Below are positions 43,122 to 53,400 of a stretch of 64,000 nucleotides of DNA, in pieces. The DNA is from Bacillus sp. EB600 (GTDB lineage: Bacteria; Bacillota; Bacilli; Bacillales; Cytobacillaceae). Numbering within the stretch: position 1 is the stretch's first letter; every line of letters starts with the position of its first letter. The DNA lies in NCBI RefSeq assembly GCF_024494385.1, contig NZ_JAEVLT010000012.1, positions 58,334 through 122,333 on the forward strand, in the 5' to 3' direction. The notes beneath the pieces were generated by a model. The model saw only the letters and a program-made list of their open reading frames with translations, had not been told where the DNA came from and searched no databases. Made by a program: the position numbers and the translations under genes.

Positions 43122-44189
43122 TTATTGAATGAAGTTAGTAAGTTTAAATAAATTTTGATTAAATTCCATGCCTTTCGTTTGTAAAAGATCCACTATCTTA
43201 TCATCACCTCTATGCCCCATTACAATAATTCCGTGTACTTTACCCTCTTGGAATAATTGATAAGCTTCATCGCAATAGTCTACTAGCTTATTATAAACAT
43301 AATCATATAATTTGATTTCAATGTTTGGGCAAATATTTTTAATGAAATTTTCCCTCGCTTTGTGAGGTCCCATTACTAAAAATACAGGTTTCTTTTTATG
43401 ATCCCGGAAGCATTGTTTTCGTATATATTTAATAGAGATGACATTCAACTCGTTACCAAAATTTAATTGATTATTATGAGACAGAGAATTCATACTGAAT
43501 CGATACTTGTATAAAACTTGGGGAACTATGTCGACCTCGCCTAATTCAAACATTCTCAGCCATAAATCATAATCCTGCACAATTTCATATTTTGGATCAT
43601 ATTGCCCTGCCCTGAAAAATGCTTCTTTTAAGAAAGTACAGCTACCATGAGATAATGGACATCCGTTAAAACGCTCCCTTCTCAGGTCAGCTCTGTTTAC
43701 TAAACCATTATGATAATTTTCCACTATTTTTAATATATTGTTAGAAACCGATTGCCTGCCTGAGAAACACTTGATGTGACTTCCTAAGAGAATTACGTCA
43801 GGGTGAGATTTTAGATGATTCGCCTGTTCCATTATTCGATGGGGATAACTCACATCATCTGCATCCTGCCTAACAATCCATTGTCCCTTAGCATTCTGTA
43901 TTCCTATATTCAGGGCATTTGCAAGTCCCTTGTTTTCCTCCAAATGAATAACTCTAACCCGATTATCTTCAATTAAATTTAATATTTCCCTAGTTTTATC
44001 TGAAGAACCATCGTTTACAATAATAAATTCAAAGTCCTTGTATGTTTGATGAAGTATACTATCTATGGCTTCTTTTAAATATTCCTCCCCGTTATAAACG
44101 GCCATGACAACAGAAAATAAAATATATGATCTTCTGGGTAAAGTGCCTTCCGGGGGATATAAAACCTTTTTGACAGAAGAAAACAACAT
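43122..44189 (-). CDS. Family 2 glycosyltransferase with C-terminal extra domain
   Basis: A 355-residue protein (GGGAGG site). Residues about 24-240 form a GT2 GT-A domain: FSVVMAVYNGEEYLKEAIDS, IIVNDGSSDKTREIL, RQDADDVSYPHRIM with the DAD metal motif, and VQDYDLWLRM, the acidic acceptor loop. Residues about 265-340 are an additional alpha/beta domain (KPVFLVMGPHKARENFIKNI, HGIIVMGHRGDDKIVDLL) that I cannot name. A remnant of a related gene lies at 51739-51990. Cytosolic. Confidence 0.85.
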   Translation of the reverse strand: MLFSSVKKVLYPPEGTLPRRSYILFSVVMAVYNGEEYLKEAIDSILHQTYKDFEFIIVNDGSSDKTREILNLIEDNRVRVIHLEENKGLANALNIGIQNAKGQWIVRQDADDVSYPHRIMEQANHLKSHPDVILLGSHIKCFSGRQSVSNNILKIVENYHNGLVNRADLRRERFNGCPLSHGSCTFLKEAFFRAGQYDPKYEIVQDYDLWLRMFELGEVDIVPQVLYKYRFSMNSLSHNNQLNFGNELNVISIKYIRKQCFRDHKKKPVFLVMGPHKARENFIKNICPNIEIKLYDYVYNKLVDYCDEAYQLFQEGKVHGIIVMGHRGDDKIVDLLQTKGMEFNQNLFKLTNFIQ

Positions 44190-44265
44190 TTATGATCCTC
44201 CCTCATAATTAAAGTTTTTCTTTCATTTTCTCCTGATTTCAAACGATTTCATTTTTCATTCGATT

Positions 44266-45300
44266 TCACTTAAACCATCTCGAAGAAGCAATCTTACAAG
44301 CTTTCAATAAAGAGTTAACCATATCTTTATGTTTTAGGGATTCTTGTTTTTTCTTGCTCACTAAGGCCAAGGTATTTTTATAGACACCTATATTCCTCCA
44401 TAGATCATCTGAAGAATCCCATAAAGTTAGCAACAGCACCTCCGGATCATTTTGCCCAAACTTTTCGAGAAGAATTTTGCTAAAAGGTTCTTTTTTTACA
44501 TAGTTTCTATACCCATTAGGATGCTCCTGATGATATCCTATTGTTCCATTAATGCTGATAAAAGAAAGTCCCTGTTTATATATACGGTACCCCAATTCCC
44601 AATCCTCACCAGATCTTAATCGCTCGTCAAACCCTCCCTGCTGCTCCAAAACCGTTTTTTCAACCGATACACATCGAGTGATAAATAACAGCCAAGGTGC
44701 GATATTTGTCTGTAAGAAAGCAGCTTTATTTTTATCGGATATGATTTCCCAATTGGACATCACTTGATTTATTTTTCCAAAATTGTTCCGGATATCTTCC
44801 AGTGTAATAATCTCTACAATATCTTTTGACGTTAAATAACCACCATCCCAAAGCTGATATTGCTGTAATACTGACCGTGCCGCGCCTTTTTCCCATTCTG
44901 AAAAATCCGGAAAGAATTGTGTGTAAATTCCTTTATAACAATTTGGAGTACCTGATATAACAGCATTTTGATGTTTACCATGGTATAAATCATGTGTCTT
45001 AATAAAATCCGGTAATACCAAGAAATCTGCATCACAAAATATAACATAGGTTCCTCTAGACTGATGTATCCCCAGATTTCTAGCCACACCAGGACCATTT
45101 CTAGAGCTTAATGTAAAATGGCGAAAGTTATAAGGTGCTTCGTAATTGCTTAAAATCTCTGGTGTATTATCTGTGGATCCATCATCAATAACTATTACTT
45201 CAAATTGATCCTTAGGATAAGTTTGCTTTTCAAAAGCGGTTAACGTAAGAAGCAACTGCTTAATCCTATTGTATGTTGGAATGATAATACTAAATTTCAT
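44266..45300 (-). CDS. Family 2 glycosyltransferase, paralogue 1 of 3
   Basis: A 344-residue GT-A protein (AAGGGCGGA site). Signature MKFSIIIPTYNRIKQLLLTL, VIDDGSTDNTPEIL, FCDADFLVLP (DxD) and GEDWELGYRIYKQG with the ED acceptor motif of GT27/GalNAc-transferase-like C-domains. Shared paralogue segments are VISGTPNCYKGIYTQFFPDF and PWLLFITRCVSVEK. It lies 14 bases downstream of the paralogue at 45315 in the same direction, an evident tandem duplication. The sugar donor is unknown. Confidence 0.88.
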   Translation of the reverse strand: MKFSIIIPTYNRIKQLLLTLTAFEKQTYPKDQFEVIVIDDGSTDNTPEILSNYEAPYNFRHFTLSSRNGPGVARNLGIHQSRGTYVIFCDADFLVLPDFIKTHDLYHGKHQNAVISGTPNCYKGIYTQFFPDFSEWEKGAARSVLQQYQLWDGGYLTSKDIVEIITLEDIRNNFGKINQVMSNWEIISDKNKAAFLQTNIAPWLLFITRCVSVEKTVLEQQGGFDERLRSGEDWELGYRIYKQGLSFISINGTIGYHQEHPNGYRNYVKKEPFSKILLEKFGQNDPEVLLLTLWDSSDDLWRNIGVYKNTLALVSKKKQESLKHKDMVNSLLKACKIASSRWFK

Positions 45301-45314
45301 TTTTGATTCCGCCC

Positions 45315-46340
45315 TTATGATGAAAAGTACTTACTATCAACAGCTTTTTGACATGCCAATTTTAAACAGTAAGAAACGTCCCTATACTGTTCTGATTTCT
45401 TGTAAAACTTTTGGATTAAGCGAAGTGTATTTTTATAAAGATGTACATCATTCCACGCATTCCAAACAGTCAACAATGTTAATTCCGGGTCTTCAGTCCC
45501 GTGTTTCTGAAATAAATATTTTCGATTTTCCTCTAAACGAAAACTTAAAGGATGTTCTTGATGATAACCTACAGTTTCTTTGAACGGAATAAAAGAGAGA
45601 CGTAATAGTTTATGAAGGCGATAGCCAAGTTCCCAATCTTCACCCCTAAGAAAATTTTCATCAAATCCACCTATTTTTAAAAAATACTTCTTCTTCAAGG
45701 AAACACAGCGTGTAATAAATAGAATCCATGGTGCCACATCTGTTTTTGTATATTCCGACTTCATTTTTTCAGAGAAATGATCCCAGCTTGACCTTACCTG
45801 ATAAAGATTAGAAAAATTTTCTCTTATATCTTGCTGGGTAATAATTTCTATTAAATTATGGGATTGCAGATATTCATCTTTCCATAGACCTGATTTAGAA
45901 AGTACATCACAGCATCTGCTTTTCTCCCACTCCTCAAATTGCGGATAATAATGTGTATATACTCCTTTGAAACATTGGGGTGTTCCAGACACCACACTTC
46001 GTTTATAACGTCCATGATACAGATCATGAATTTCTATAAAGTTTGGACAGACTAAAAAGTCAGGATCGCAAAAAATAATGTATTCACCATTTGATTCCTT
46101 AACTCCTAAATTTCTTGCTGCCGCGGGCCCTTTTCGCGAATCAATATTTCTATAGATTAAATTAAATGGACAACAATAATCTTTCAGAGACTCTTCTAAA
46201 TGATCTGTAGAACCATCATTCACGACAATGACTTCAAAGTTTTCCCTTGGATAGGTTTGTTTCTCAAAAGCAGTTAGGGTGAGAAGTACCTGTTCTTTCC
46301 GATTATATACAGGAATTATAACGCTGTATTTGATATTCAT
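45315..46340 (-). CDS. Family 2 glycosyltransferase, paralogue 2 of 3
   Basis: A 341-residue protein read from ATG 46340; GTG 46364 is also possible and the ribosome signals do not decide. MNIKYSVIIPVYNRKEQVLL, VVNDGSTDHLEESL, FCDPDFLVCP and RGEDWELGYRLHKL repeat the pattern of the neighbour at 44266. The metal motif is DPD instead of DAD, which keeps both acidic residues. The two genes probably form one transcript. It may add a related sugar or act in a hetero-complex. Confidence 0.85.
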   Translation of the reverse strand: MNIKYSVIIPVYNRKEQVLLTLTAFEKQTYPRENFEVIVVNDGSTDHLEESLKDYCCPFNLIYRNIDSRKGPAAARNLGVKESNGEYIIFCDPDFLVCPNFIEIHDLYHGRYKRSVVSGTPQCFKGVYTHYYPQFEEWEKSRCCDVLSKSGLWKDEYLQSHNLIEIITQQDIRENFSNLYQVRSSWDHFSEKMKSEYTKTDVAPWILFITRCVSLKKKYFLKIGGFDENFLRGEDWELGYRLHKLLRLSFIPFKETVGYHQEHPLSFRLEENRKYLFQKHGTEDPELTLLTVWNAWNDVHLYKNTLRLIQKFYKKSEQYRDVSYCLKLACQKAVDSKYFSS

Positions 46341-46465
46341 CCTTCCACACAACCCTCTTTTCACAGTCTAACTTTTAAACTGGAGTCTCTTTATGCGTCA
46401 CCACCGATTTATAAGGACCTAATTTCTGTAATCTTTATTGATCATTAAAATACTAATTTGAAAAG

Positions 46466-46612
46466 TTATTGAACTAGCCCTAATGACCTTCCATATACCA
46501 TGTCAAGTGTCTTAACTAATCCTTCATTTATTAAAACTTTCGGATCAAAATCGATACTACGCAACTTACTGATATCAGGACATCTTCCTGTCGTTCCGCC
46601 AGAAAATATCTG
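46466..46612 (-). pseudogene. C-terminal fragment of a sugar-nucleotide epimerase
   Basis: The frame QIFSGGTTGRCPDISKLRSI followed by DFDPKVLINEGLVKTLDMVY ends at TAA 46466. GRxPDISKLxxxxFxPKVxxxEGLxKT is typical of the last helix-turn of NAD-dependent epimerases. No N-terminal part adjoins. Confidence 0.6.
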
Positions 46613-46615
46613 TAG

Positions 46616-47159
46616 TTAGATGACCAAATAATTTAGCACATCTTGAAAGCTCGGTTCATCCTCACGTCCAATGATTTGCAGCAGCTGCTCTAACTCCTCC
46701 ATGGCCTTGCCCTCGGTAAATTCTTCTGGAAAAAAGCTTAGAAAAAATCCTTACCAACAACAAGTCCTGTGTTCTTTTCCAATAGTGCTCTAGTATACTC
46801 TGTGGTTGTCGGTGCAACCGTACTACGTAAGATTATGATTCGTCCTTTCTTTAAATATTTTGATAGGTAGGATAATACGTTTGTAATCTATGAAGAATCC
46901 ATCTCAATGTAGGTCAGGAGAGGGGGCCCAACTGTATTAATTATATTCTCCACATCGCGAAGGCGACACTTGTCAATAGTTGTATCAATATTTACCTCCT
47001 GAATTAAGTCACCATAGCCCTTTGCACGGAAAGACATAGTCTTATAGCTTACTGCATCAATGATCTCTTCATTGATAACAAAAACAATTAACCTTAAGTC
47101 CCTTTTGCCATACTCAGGTTTAGTGGTAAACCCACATGCCCAAGCCCAACAATTCCTAC
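46616..47159 (-). pseudogene. Nucleotide-sugar dehydrogenase, decayed
   Basis: Near 47159 one frame reads VGIVGLGHVGLPLNLSMAKG, the Rossmann dinucleotide motif. The middle (46888-47100) is frameshifted. Near 46860-46616 another frame reads LSKYLKKGRIIILRSTVAPT, then TTEYTRALLEKNTGLVVGKD and FFPEEFTEGKAMEELEQLL. These match the UDP-ManNAc or UDP-glucose dehydrogenase family. The catalytic Cys domain is missing. Confidence 0.75.
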
Positions 47160-47213
47160 GTTGAACTAAAACATTAAGTTTCCTCCTAATAGTCCTTCCA
47201 TGCATTTATATTT

Positions 47214-47610
47214 AGGATTATTCCAAGCCAAGACAACACCATGATGTACTAAAGCGATGATAAAGTGATTCCCACTATAAACCCTTCCATAAAGTAGGGT
47301 ACCTATCCTATGGTCTTTTATGACAGGCAATGGTTGATTATGCCCAAATAGGTATTGTCCAACCCATGGTGGAGTTTCAATAGTTAAATTGAAGCGGTTG
47401 GCAAACTCTTAGAAAGGAATATTGAAATATTTGGTTACCAAAACTACCATTATTTCCGAGGGCGACATTGTGATGACTGGTTTTGTTTTAACGGACATGA
47501 GGATTCTCATCCCTTCGTTTAGCATCTCTTTTAGGAGCAGTCCATCCTGTAAATAGGAATGGTTAATTCCATTGGCCAAATCATCCACATAATCCTCTAA
47601 ATGTTTTCAG
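47214..47610 (-). pseudogene. GT11-like transferase, N-terminal remnant
   Basis: Frames joined across two shifts read HLEDYVDDLANGINHSYLQD, then VKTKPVITMS, LGNNGSFGNQIFQYSFL, ANRFNLTIETPPWVGQYLFG and FIIALVHHGVVLAWNN. The part NGSFGNQIFQY corresponds to KNGRFGNQILQY of the intact transferase at 53653. The GDP-sugar binding HIRRGD region is absent. Confidence 0.6.
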
Positions 47611-47928
47611 ATCAGAAAAGCCGAAAAATATCCTCTTCGACTAATTCGCTTCCAGTTTGGACATCAATTCACTTATAGTATCGCATCCTTTTTAACTTTT
47701 TTCCTAATATTATATTATGATATGCAGGGACGATTAAATCGTATGGACAAAAAAATCAAGATGCTTGAACTATTTTTTGCATATTTTTAATGGTACATAA
47801 AAATGATTTTTGAATGATGAATTTACCTATATAAAAGTTTAAACATCTTTACGAGCTTCCTCATACAATAATTTGAGATCCTATAGTAGACAACCAAATG
47901 AGCTTCAGAATTTAAAAGGAGTGACTGT
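47611..47928. other. Gene-free stretch between two pseudogenes
   Basis: AT-rich; a ribosome-like AAAAGGAG lies at its right end. Otherwise empty. Confidence 0.35.
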
Positions 47929-48738
47929 ACTGAAACAACAGCTTCTAAATATCGTCCGTAGCGGAACATTGGTATAAGCATAATTTTCGTGTCAAAACAT
48001 TATTCGAGACTTTGAAAGCATTTGGAGGCAGCTTAATAATGCGACAATGGTTACATTCAAGTAGATAAAAATGTTGAAAAAGATTTATTAAGCTCGGGTG
48101 TAAAAGTAAATATTGTACAACCTTTCGATTTAAGACAACGAACTTGTAACAAAATTCAAATGTTAGAAGTGCAAGAGGACTATGATGTCTTAATCGCATT
48201 AGATTGTGATGTCGCTATAGTAAGGGACTTTTCTAACCTAATTTCTACAACAGAACTCCAATCTTATCCTCACCCCCTTATGCCATATAGTCTTCCAGAA
48301 TGGGAGTTTATATATTCTTCATCTGGTCTTACCATACCAAAAGAAGAAAATAGAATTCATTATAATACTGGAGTACTCATAATCCCCAAGAACCTTGTAA
48401 AAAAACTACGTAAAACTTGGGGTAAATATTGTCATTTACTTCTTGACCATTATTCTCATAATACTCAGTGGGCACATATCGCATAGCATACATGGTACAC
48501 AGACCAAGTCGCCCTTTCTCTGGCTGTTGTAGAACTTGGTATCAACGTAAGTCCTCTACCCCAAGAAATGAATTTTGGAACCCAATTTATTCATGATCCT
48601 TACGATAATGATATGCATCCATATATTATCCACTATCACGGCGAAGTTGACGAAAAGACTTGGACATTACTAAAATCAAATTGTGAAGTTCCAAACCAAT
48701 ATATAGATAAAGTTAATGTACTCCTTAAAAATAAATAA
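47929..48738 (+). pseudogene. Glycosyltransferase with one nonsense codon and upstream frameshifts
   Basis: The longest part (48073-48738) is a single frame: KVNIVQPFDLRQRTCNKIQM, YDVLIALDCDVAIVRDF (DxD), HYNTGVLIIPKNL, then TAG at 48484-48486, then TWYTDQVALSLAVVELGINV to TAA at 48736-48738. Upstream pieces (KQQLLNIVRSGTL; WYKHNFRVKTLFETLKAFGG; CDNGYIQVDKNVEKDLLSSG) need two or three frame changes. The fold resembles other nucleotide-sugar transferases with an NTGV motif, like the gene at 39335. Confidence 0.75.
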
Positions 48739-48830
48739 CCATCTTATTTACTGAAGGTATGTTTTTTTAAACGGTTAATAATCTTGTGACCCATATGAAG
48801 GCACCTTTTTTCAAATGTCCATCTTACGGG

Positions 48831-48962
48831 TCAAAGTTTATATACTTCTTCTTTTTTCTGGCGGTTGCCCTGCAATTCATTGATCCCATGATTTAATTTT
48901 ATCGTAGGCATCCATCCCATCACTTTATGTTTTTCCTCCAATGAATTAGAATACCCTTTGAT
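48831..48962 (-). pseudogene. Possible epimerase C-terminal scrap
   Basis: The minus-strand frame KHKVMGWMPTIKLNHGINEL ends VYKL at TGA 48831. GWxPTIxLxxGIxEL is the usual C-terminal end of extended SDR sugar epimerases. Only about 40 codons survive. 48963-49235 holds no other feature. Confidence 0.4.
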
Positions 48963-49235
48963 TTATTAAAACTCTCTCTAGATAAGATTAGAACAAGTAT
49001 CCCCATTTTCACTGTTATTCACACTATAATTTCAAAAAGACTGATATGAATATCCAATCAAATAGCTTTCTGCTGGAATAGCATATAAAACAGGAATCAT
49101 TAGAAGTGTAATGAGAAGTAAGAAGTAAGTACTTGTAATTTAAATTGCTAAAATTCCAATAGATTAGTGTTTTGATTCAGTCATTATTAAATCTTAAGAA
49201 TTAAAAACCAAATTGTAGGAAAGGTGAGATAATAT

Positions 49236-50555
49236 TTGCGAAATCTTGCTGTCATAGGTACAGGATATGTAGGCCTTGTAACTGGCGTATGCCTGGCTGA
49301 GATTGGGCATTCTGTGTTTTGCATTGATGTAGATAAAGATAAAGTAAAAAAAATGAAAGCCGGAATTCCCCCTATTTATGAGCCAGGTTTAGAGGAATTA
49401 ATGACCAAAAACATCAAAAATGAACGACTTCACTTTACAGCAGATTATGCCGAAGGGTTAAAAAACGCTGAAGTCATTTACATCACTGTTGGCACTCCCC
49501 AAGATATTGATGGTTCAGCTAATTTAAAATATATTAAGCAGGCAGCAAAAGATATAGCCATGAATGTAACTCATGATGTAATTGTAGTTACAAAAAGTAC
49601 CGTTCCTGTTGGAACAAATGAACTTGTTCATTCCATTATTCAAGAAAATTTAAAAGAAAATGTCCAGGTTGATATTGTTTCAAATCCAGAATTCTTGCGT
49701 GAAGGATTTGCTATTTACGACACATTCCATAATGACCGAACAGTTATTGGAACGAATAAAGATCATGCAGCTAAAGTAATGGCAGAAATATACCAGCCAT
49801 TTAATGTTCCAATATTCACGACAGATATTCGAAGTGCTGAAATGATTAAGTATGCATCAAATTCTTATTTAGCAACGAAAATTAGCTTCATTAATGAAAT
49901 AGCTGTGATTTGTGAAAGAATTGGTGCCAATGTGGAAGATGTTGCTAATGGAATGGGACAAGACTCGCGTATCGGTCTTAGATTTTTAGAGGCTGGAATC
50001 GGCTATGGTGGGTCATGTTTTCCTAAAGATTCCATCGCTCTGGTTCGATTGGCGGAAAATGTGAATTATTCTTTTAAAATCTTAAACTCTGTTATTGAGG
50101 TAAACAAAAAGCAAAAGCTGCTACTTCTTGAAAAAACAAAAGAACGATTTGGAAGTTTAAAAGGAAAGAAATGCGCATTATTAGGACTATCATTTAAACC
50201 AAATACAGATGATGTTCGTGAATCGGCTTGTATATCTATTTCAAAACAATTAATTGATGATGGTGCAGACGTTTTTGCTTATGATCCGATCGCGATTGAA
50301 AATGCACAAAAAGTATTGGCTCCAAGTGTCCAGTACGGTAAAAACATCGAGGAAGTACTCCAAGATGCCGATGTTGTTTTCATTTTAACAGATTGGAAGG
50401 AATTCATTGATTTCCCATTAGATAAATTTGCAAATTTAATGAATAAGCCTGTCATTTTTGATGGTCGTAACTGTTATGCATTAGAAAATGTAAAACAATA
50501 TCCTATAGAGTACCACTCCATTGGCAGAGCAAGTATTTTCAATATCCCAAATTAG
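49236..50555 (+). CDS. UDP-glucose 6-dehydrogenase
   Basis: A 439-residue protein from TTG 49236 (AGGAAAGGTGAG site). GTGYVGLVTGVCLAEIGH binds NAD at residues 8-25; TVGTPQD, KSTVPVGTNE and NPEFLREGFAI follow. The catalytic Cys is in GIGYGGSCFPKD near residue 255-266. The C-terminal domain shows LGLSFKPNTDDVRES. It oxidises UDP-glucose to UDP-glucuronate with 2 NAD+. That product is the substrate of the UXS at 35084. A 90-base piece of a sister copy lies inverted at 53308. Confidence 0.93.
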   Translation: MRNLAVIGTGYVGLVTGVCLAEIGHSVFCIDVDKDKVKKMKAGIPPIYEPGLEELMTKNIKNERLHFTADYAEGLKNAEVIYITVGTPQDIDGSANLKYIKQAAKDIAMNVTHDVIVVTKSTVPVGTNELVHSIIQENLKENVQVDIVSNPEFLREGFAIYDTFHNDRTVIGTNKDHAAKVMAEIYQPFNVPIFTTDIRSAEMIKYASNSYLATKISFINEIAVICERIGANVEDVANGMGQDSRIGLRFLEAGIGYGGSCFPKDSIALVRLAENVNYSFKILNSVIEVNKKQKLLLLEKTKERFGSLKGKKCALLGLSFKPNTDDVRESACISISKQLIDDGADVFAYDPIAIENAQKVLAPSVQYGKNIEEVLQDADVVFILTDWKEFIDFPLDKFANLMNKPVIFDGRNCYALENVKQYPIEYHSIGRASIFNIPN

Positions 50556-50784
50556 CCTTTTAAAAAATTGCATAACAAAACTCCAGTAGATAAATCTCCT
50601 CTCCTGCTATTTACTTTAGGTATGCCCTACCTGTCAGTTTAAGCTGAATTTCTTCACATTTTACTCCCTCCAAAATCATTTTCATAGAAACCCGCATTGG
50701 GATTGTTACTCATCCCCACCTTCAAAGATGAAAATGGTTATAACCCGTTAAGTCTAATTCTTTTAGTAATAAGTATTCCAATAC

Positions 50785-50990
50785 CAATTTTCAAATGAAA
50801 TAATATCAAAGTCTTTTGAAACCTATAATAAGTCATCATCTGCTTCTCTCGGTGATCTTAATTTTCTCATGATATACTTATTAGAGTGATACTTCATAAC
50901 ATAGTTACCATATGTTTCATATTCACTAACCCTGTACTCTGATGTCTTTCGGACCAATAGCATACATAATGTTTTCATAAAAATTGTTAC
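50785..50990 (-). pseudogene. C-terminal remnant of a DUF6492-like transferase
   Basis: The stretch matches 55070-55300, the C-terminal coding part of the gene at 55066, base for base over long runs (for example the shared CTTCATAACATAGTTACCAT), with small deletions. It lacks the block coding for ARQHIGFSPT. 50556-50784 and 50991-51059 show no other feature. Confidence 0.7.
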
Positions 50991-51059
50991 GTTAGTTATA
51001 CACTTATGACAAAATCCAAATTTTAGCCTTTTGTTCTATTGAACGCCCATATTTTTGTT

Positions 51060-51735
51060 AATCTGAATAATTTGGTGACAAATAGAAAGAATCGTATCCA
51101 ATTGGTAAAAAGCTATTATTCATGGACTTCTTGTCATTCTTTTTGATCCAAAGGTAGAACTGTGCTAAAAAGAAAATCGTTCCTACCAGGTGTCCTGGTT
51201 GTGATGACTAAAGCATACCAAAAAGAACAATTTTCTAATTTTTTATTATCAAAACAGAGGGTGCCCCAAAAGTTATACTTTTAAGATACCCTCCGAAAGA
51301 TTAAGTTTCACTGTGATATGGCGAGCTTTTTTATGGGTCCAATTCAATTAACATCTCAGTTTTTAAATTTGGCCTATAGAATTTTACAGCAGATTTATGC
51401 AATATACTAGCCAAAAAAGAAAAAGTACTATTTGAAATAGCCAAAATGTCACTATGAAAAATCCGAATAAAAATCCAAAGGAAAGGTGGAAGATTTTGTA
51501 ATTATTTAGCACTCGTTATTGGATTATATTCTTTAAATTCCGGTAAAACCTCTTCTATATTGTCACCTGTAATGAATAAAACCGGCTCATTTAAGGAACT
51601 CCAAATATCTTTTAATAATTTTGTATATACACTTATTGAAGTACAATTAAAACTCCTTTCCGCCTCAGTATTTTTTTAATTCAAATGATCACCCCTGCGT
51701 ATAAGAATGCCCACAATCGACTTCCCGTGATATTT
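51060..51735 (-). repeat. Large direct repeat of 53403-54110, containing a dead GT11-like C-terminus
   Basis: 51060-51735 matches 53403-54110 in the same orientation with scattered substitutions and short deletions. 51301-51735 corresponds to the C-terminal coding part of the GT11-like gene (stop at 53653), interrupted by frameshifts and a 13-base loss around 51460. The upstream 240 bases (51060-51300) are the shared downstream flank. The N-terminal half is missing. Confidence 0.85.
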
Positions 51736-51738
51736 AAG

Positions 51739-51990
51739 CTAATTCATTCCTTCAGTAATGCATTTTGCTGACAGCTTTCTTGTAGGCGAGTCTGTACTTT
51801 TTCCTTTAATATTTCTATAAAAATATTGTGAAAACCTCACTAATCTGTCCTCTATGCTTGTGTGATAACTAATGTCGTCCACATCCTGAATGGCAATCCG
51901 CTCTCCTTTAGCCTCCCAAATTCCCCTGTTTAAAGTATTGGCGGCCCCTCTAGGAATCGACAGAAAGGTTAAACAAGTATTGAAAATCAT
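51739..51990 (-). pseudogene. Family 2 glycosyltransferase fragment
   Basis: The sequence RGAANTLNRGIWEAKGERIA followed by IQDVDDISYHTSIEDRLVRF corresponds to GLANALNIGIQNAKGQWIVR-QDADDVSYPHRIM in the gene at 43122. It starts and stops abruptly, and the tail is the homologue of a stretch seen also at 54960-55000. It abuts the stop of the transferase at 51987. Confidence 0.65.
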
Positions 51991-53111
51991 GTTTTGTCCT
52001 TAGCCCTATTTAGAATTTCGTTAATGGTCAGACCGCCATTATCCTTATAATTTTCTCTATATAATCGCAATGCTGTTTTATACAGTGGAATATTTGGCCA
52101 TAAATCATCAGAGGAATACCAATTGCTTAATAGGGATATTTCCGGTTCATCTCTACCATACTTTTCAGCCAAAATACTGCTGAAAGAAACCATATGTTTA
52201 AATGGCAGTCTGAAATCATTGGGGTGCTCTTGGTGGTAACCAATCACTTTGTTGATGATGACATATTTATAACCCATACGATATAATCGGTAGCCAAGTT
52301 CCCAATCTTCTCCCGAACCTCTAATGAGTCTCTCATCAAAATACCCCGCCTCTGTAAGTGCTGATTTTTCTACAGATACATTCCGTGTAATAAATAACAG
52401 CCAAGGGGCAGTCTCTACATCCTGGAGTGCTTTCCTTAACTTGCTGTCAATTCCGTCAAACAGCGAGACTGCTTTATACACTTTGTCAAAGTTCTCTCTT
52501 ATTTCCTTCTGAGTCAGAATAGGTACAATGCTCGAGGAATTATAAAGGGCATCATTCCACAGCCCCGTTCTTTCTAACGATTGCTTCATTCTTGAAAATT
52601 CCCATTCTGAGAAATTCGGAAAATAAAGACTATATACACCTTTATAACAATAAGGAGTTCCAGAAACGACAGCTTTTTTGTGAATACTGTGAAGTTTATG
52701 ATGCGCCCTGATAAAATTGGGCAGTACCAAAAAATCCGCATCACAAAAAATGATATACTTTCCTTTTGCCTGCTTTATACCTGCATTTCTCGCCACTCCA
52801 GGCCCGCTTCTTTCTTCAAGGGACACTAATGTTATAGGATAAGGTGAATAATCGGTATATTGCTTTATTACATCTACTGTACGATCCGTTGATGCATCAT
52901 CGACCACAATGACTTCAAATGGTTTTGCATTCTGTTGTTTCTCAAATGAGGTTAACGTCAGCATTAATTGTTCTGCCCGATTATGCACCGGAATAACAAC
53001 ACTATATAAAATTCCCAATCTCTCTCTCTCCTGGTTCATATTTATTATCATATGCAGTATATGTAAAGGAGAACACGCCCGTGTAAGTTGCTCATCCAAA
53101 AAATTAGACAA
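51987..53111 (-). CDS. Family 2 glycosyltransferase, paralogue 3 of 3
   Basis: A 374-residue protein from TTG 53111 (GGAGG exactly 7 bases upstream; GTG/TTG at 53135 would precede that site). It has an extra N-terminal leader of about 35 residues, then YSVVIPVHNRAEQLMLTLTS, VVDDASTDRTVDVI, FCDADFLVLP and GSGEDWELGYRLYRMG. The segments VVSGTPYCYKGVYSLYFPNF and APWLLFITRNVSVEK are shared with the paralogues at 44266 and 45315. It is separated from them by 6 kb of mostly dead genes. Confidence 0.87.
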   Translation of the reverse strand: MSNFLDEQLTRACSPLHILHMIINMNQERERLGILYSVVIPVHNRAEQLMLTLTSFEKQQNAKPFEVIVVDDASTDRTVDVIKQYTDYSPYPITLVSLEERSGPGVARNAGIKQAKGKYIIFCDADFLVLPNFIRAHHKLHSIHKKAVVSGTPYCYKGVYSLYFPNFSEWEFSRMKQSLERTGLWNDALYNSSSIVPILTQKEIRENFDKVYKAVSLFDGIDSKLRKALQDVETAPWLLFITRNVSVEKSALTEAGYFDERLIRGSGEDWELGYRLYRMGYKYVIINKVIGYHQEHPNDFRLPFKHMVSFSSILAEKYGRDEPEISLLSNWYSSDDLWPNIPLYKTALRLYRENYKDNGGLTINEILNRAKDKT

Positions 53112-53307
53112 TGATATTCCTCCTTCGATAACCAAATAAATCTATGTACCTGAAATTGTTAAAATCACTTTTTCAAGCATATTTCTCCTATTAAAAGAAA
53201 ATGAGCTATAAGGGCACCACTAATTTAGGTTTATATACTTAATCCATCAGAATTAACCTACATTTATTAACTATTAAATTCAGTACTAATACCCAATCAA
53301 ATAGTAA

Positions 53308-53400
53308 ATTTTCTTGAATAATGGAATGAACAAGTTCATTTGTTCCAACAGGAACGGTACTTTTTGTAATAACAATTACATTATGAGTTAATATTTTTGT
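53308..53400 (-). pseudogene. Scrap of a UDP-glucose dehydrogenase gene
   Basis: The frame LTHNVIVITKSTVPVGTNEL followed by VHSIIQEN equals residues of the intact enzyme at 49236 with few changes. At DNA level about 75 bases are almost identical to about 49575-49655, but on the opposite strand. Both ends are abrupt. Confidence 0.75.
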
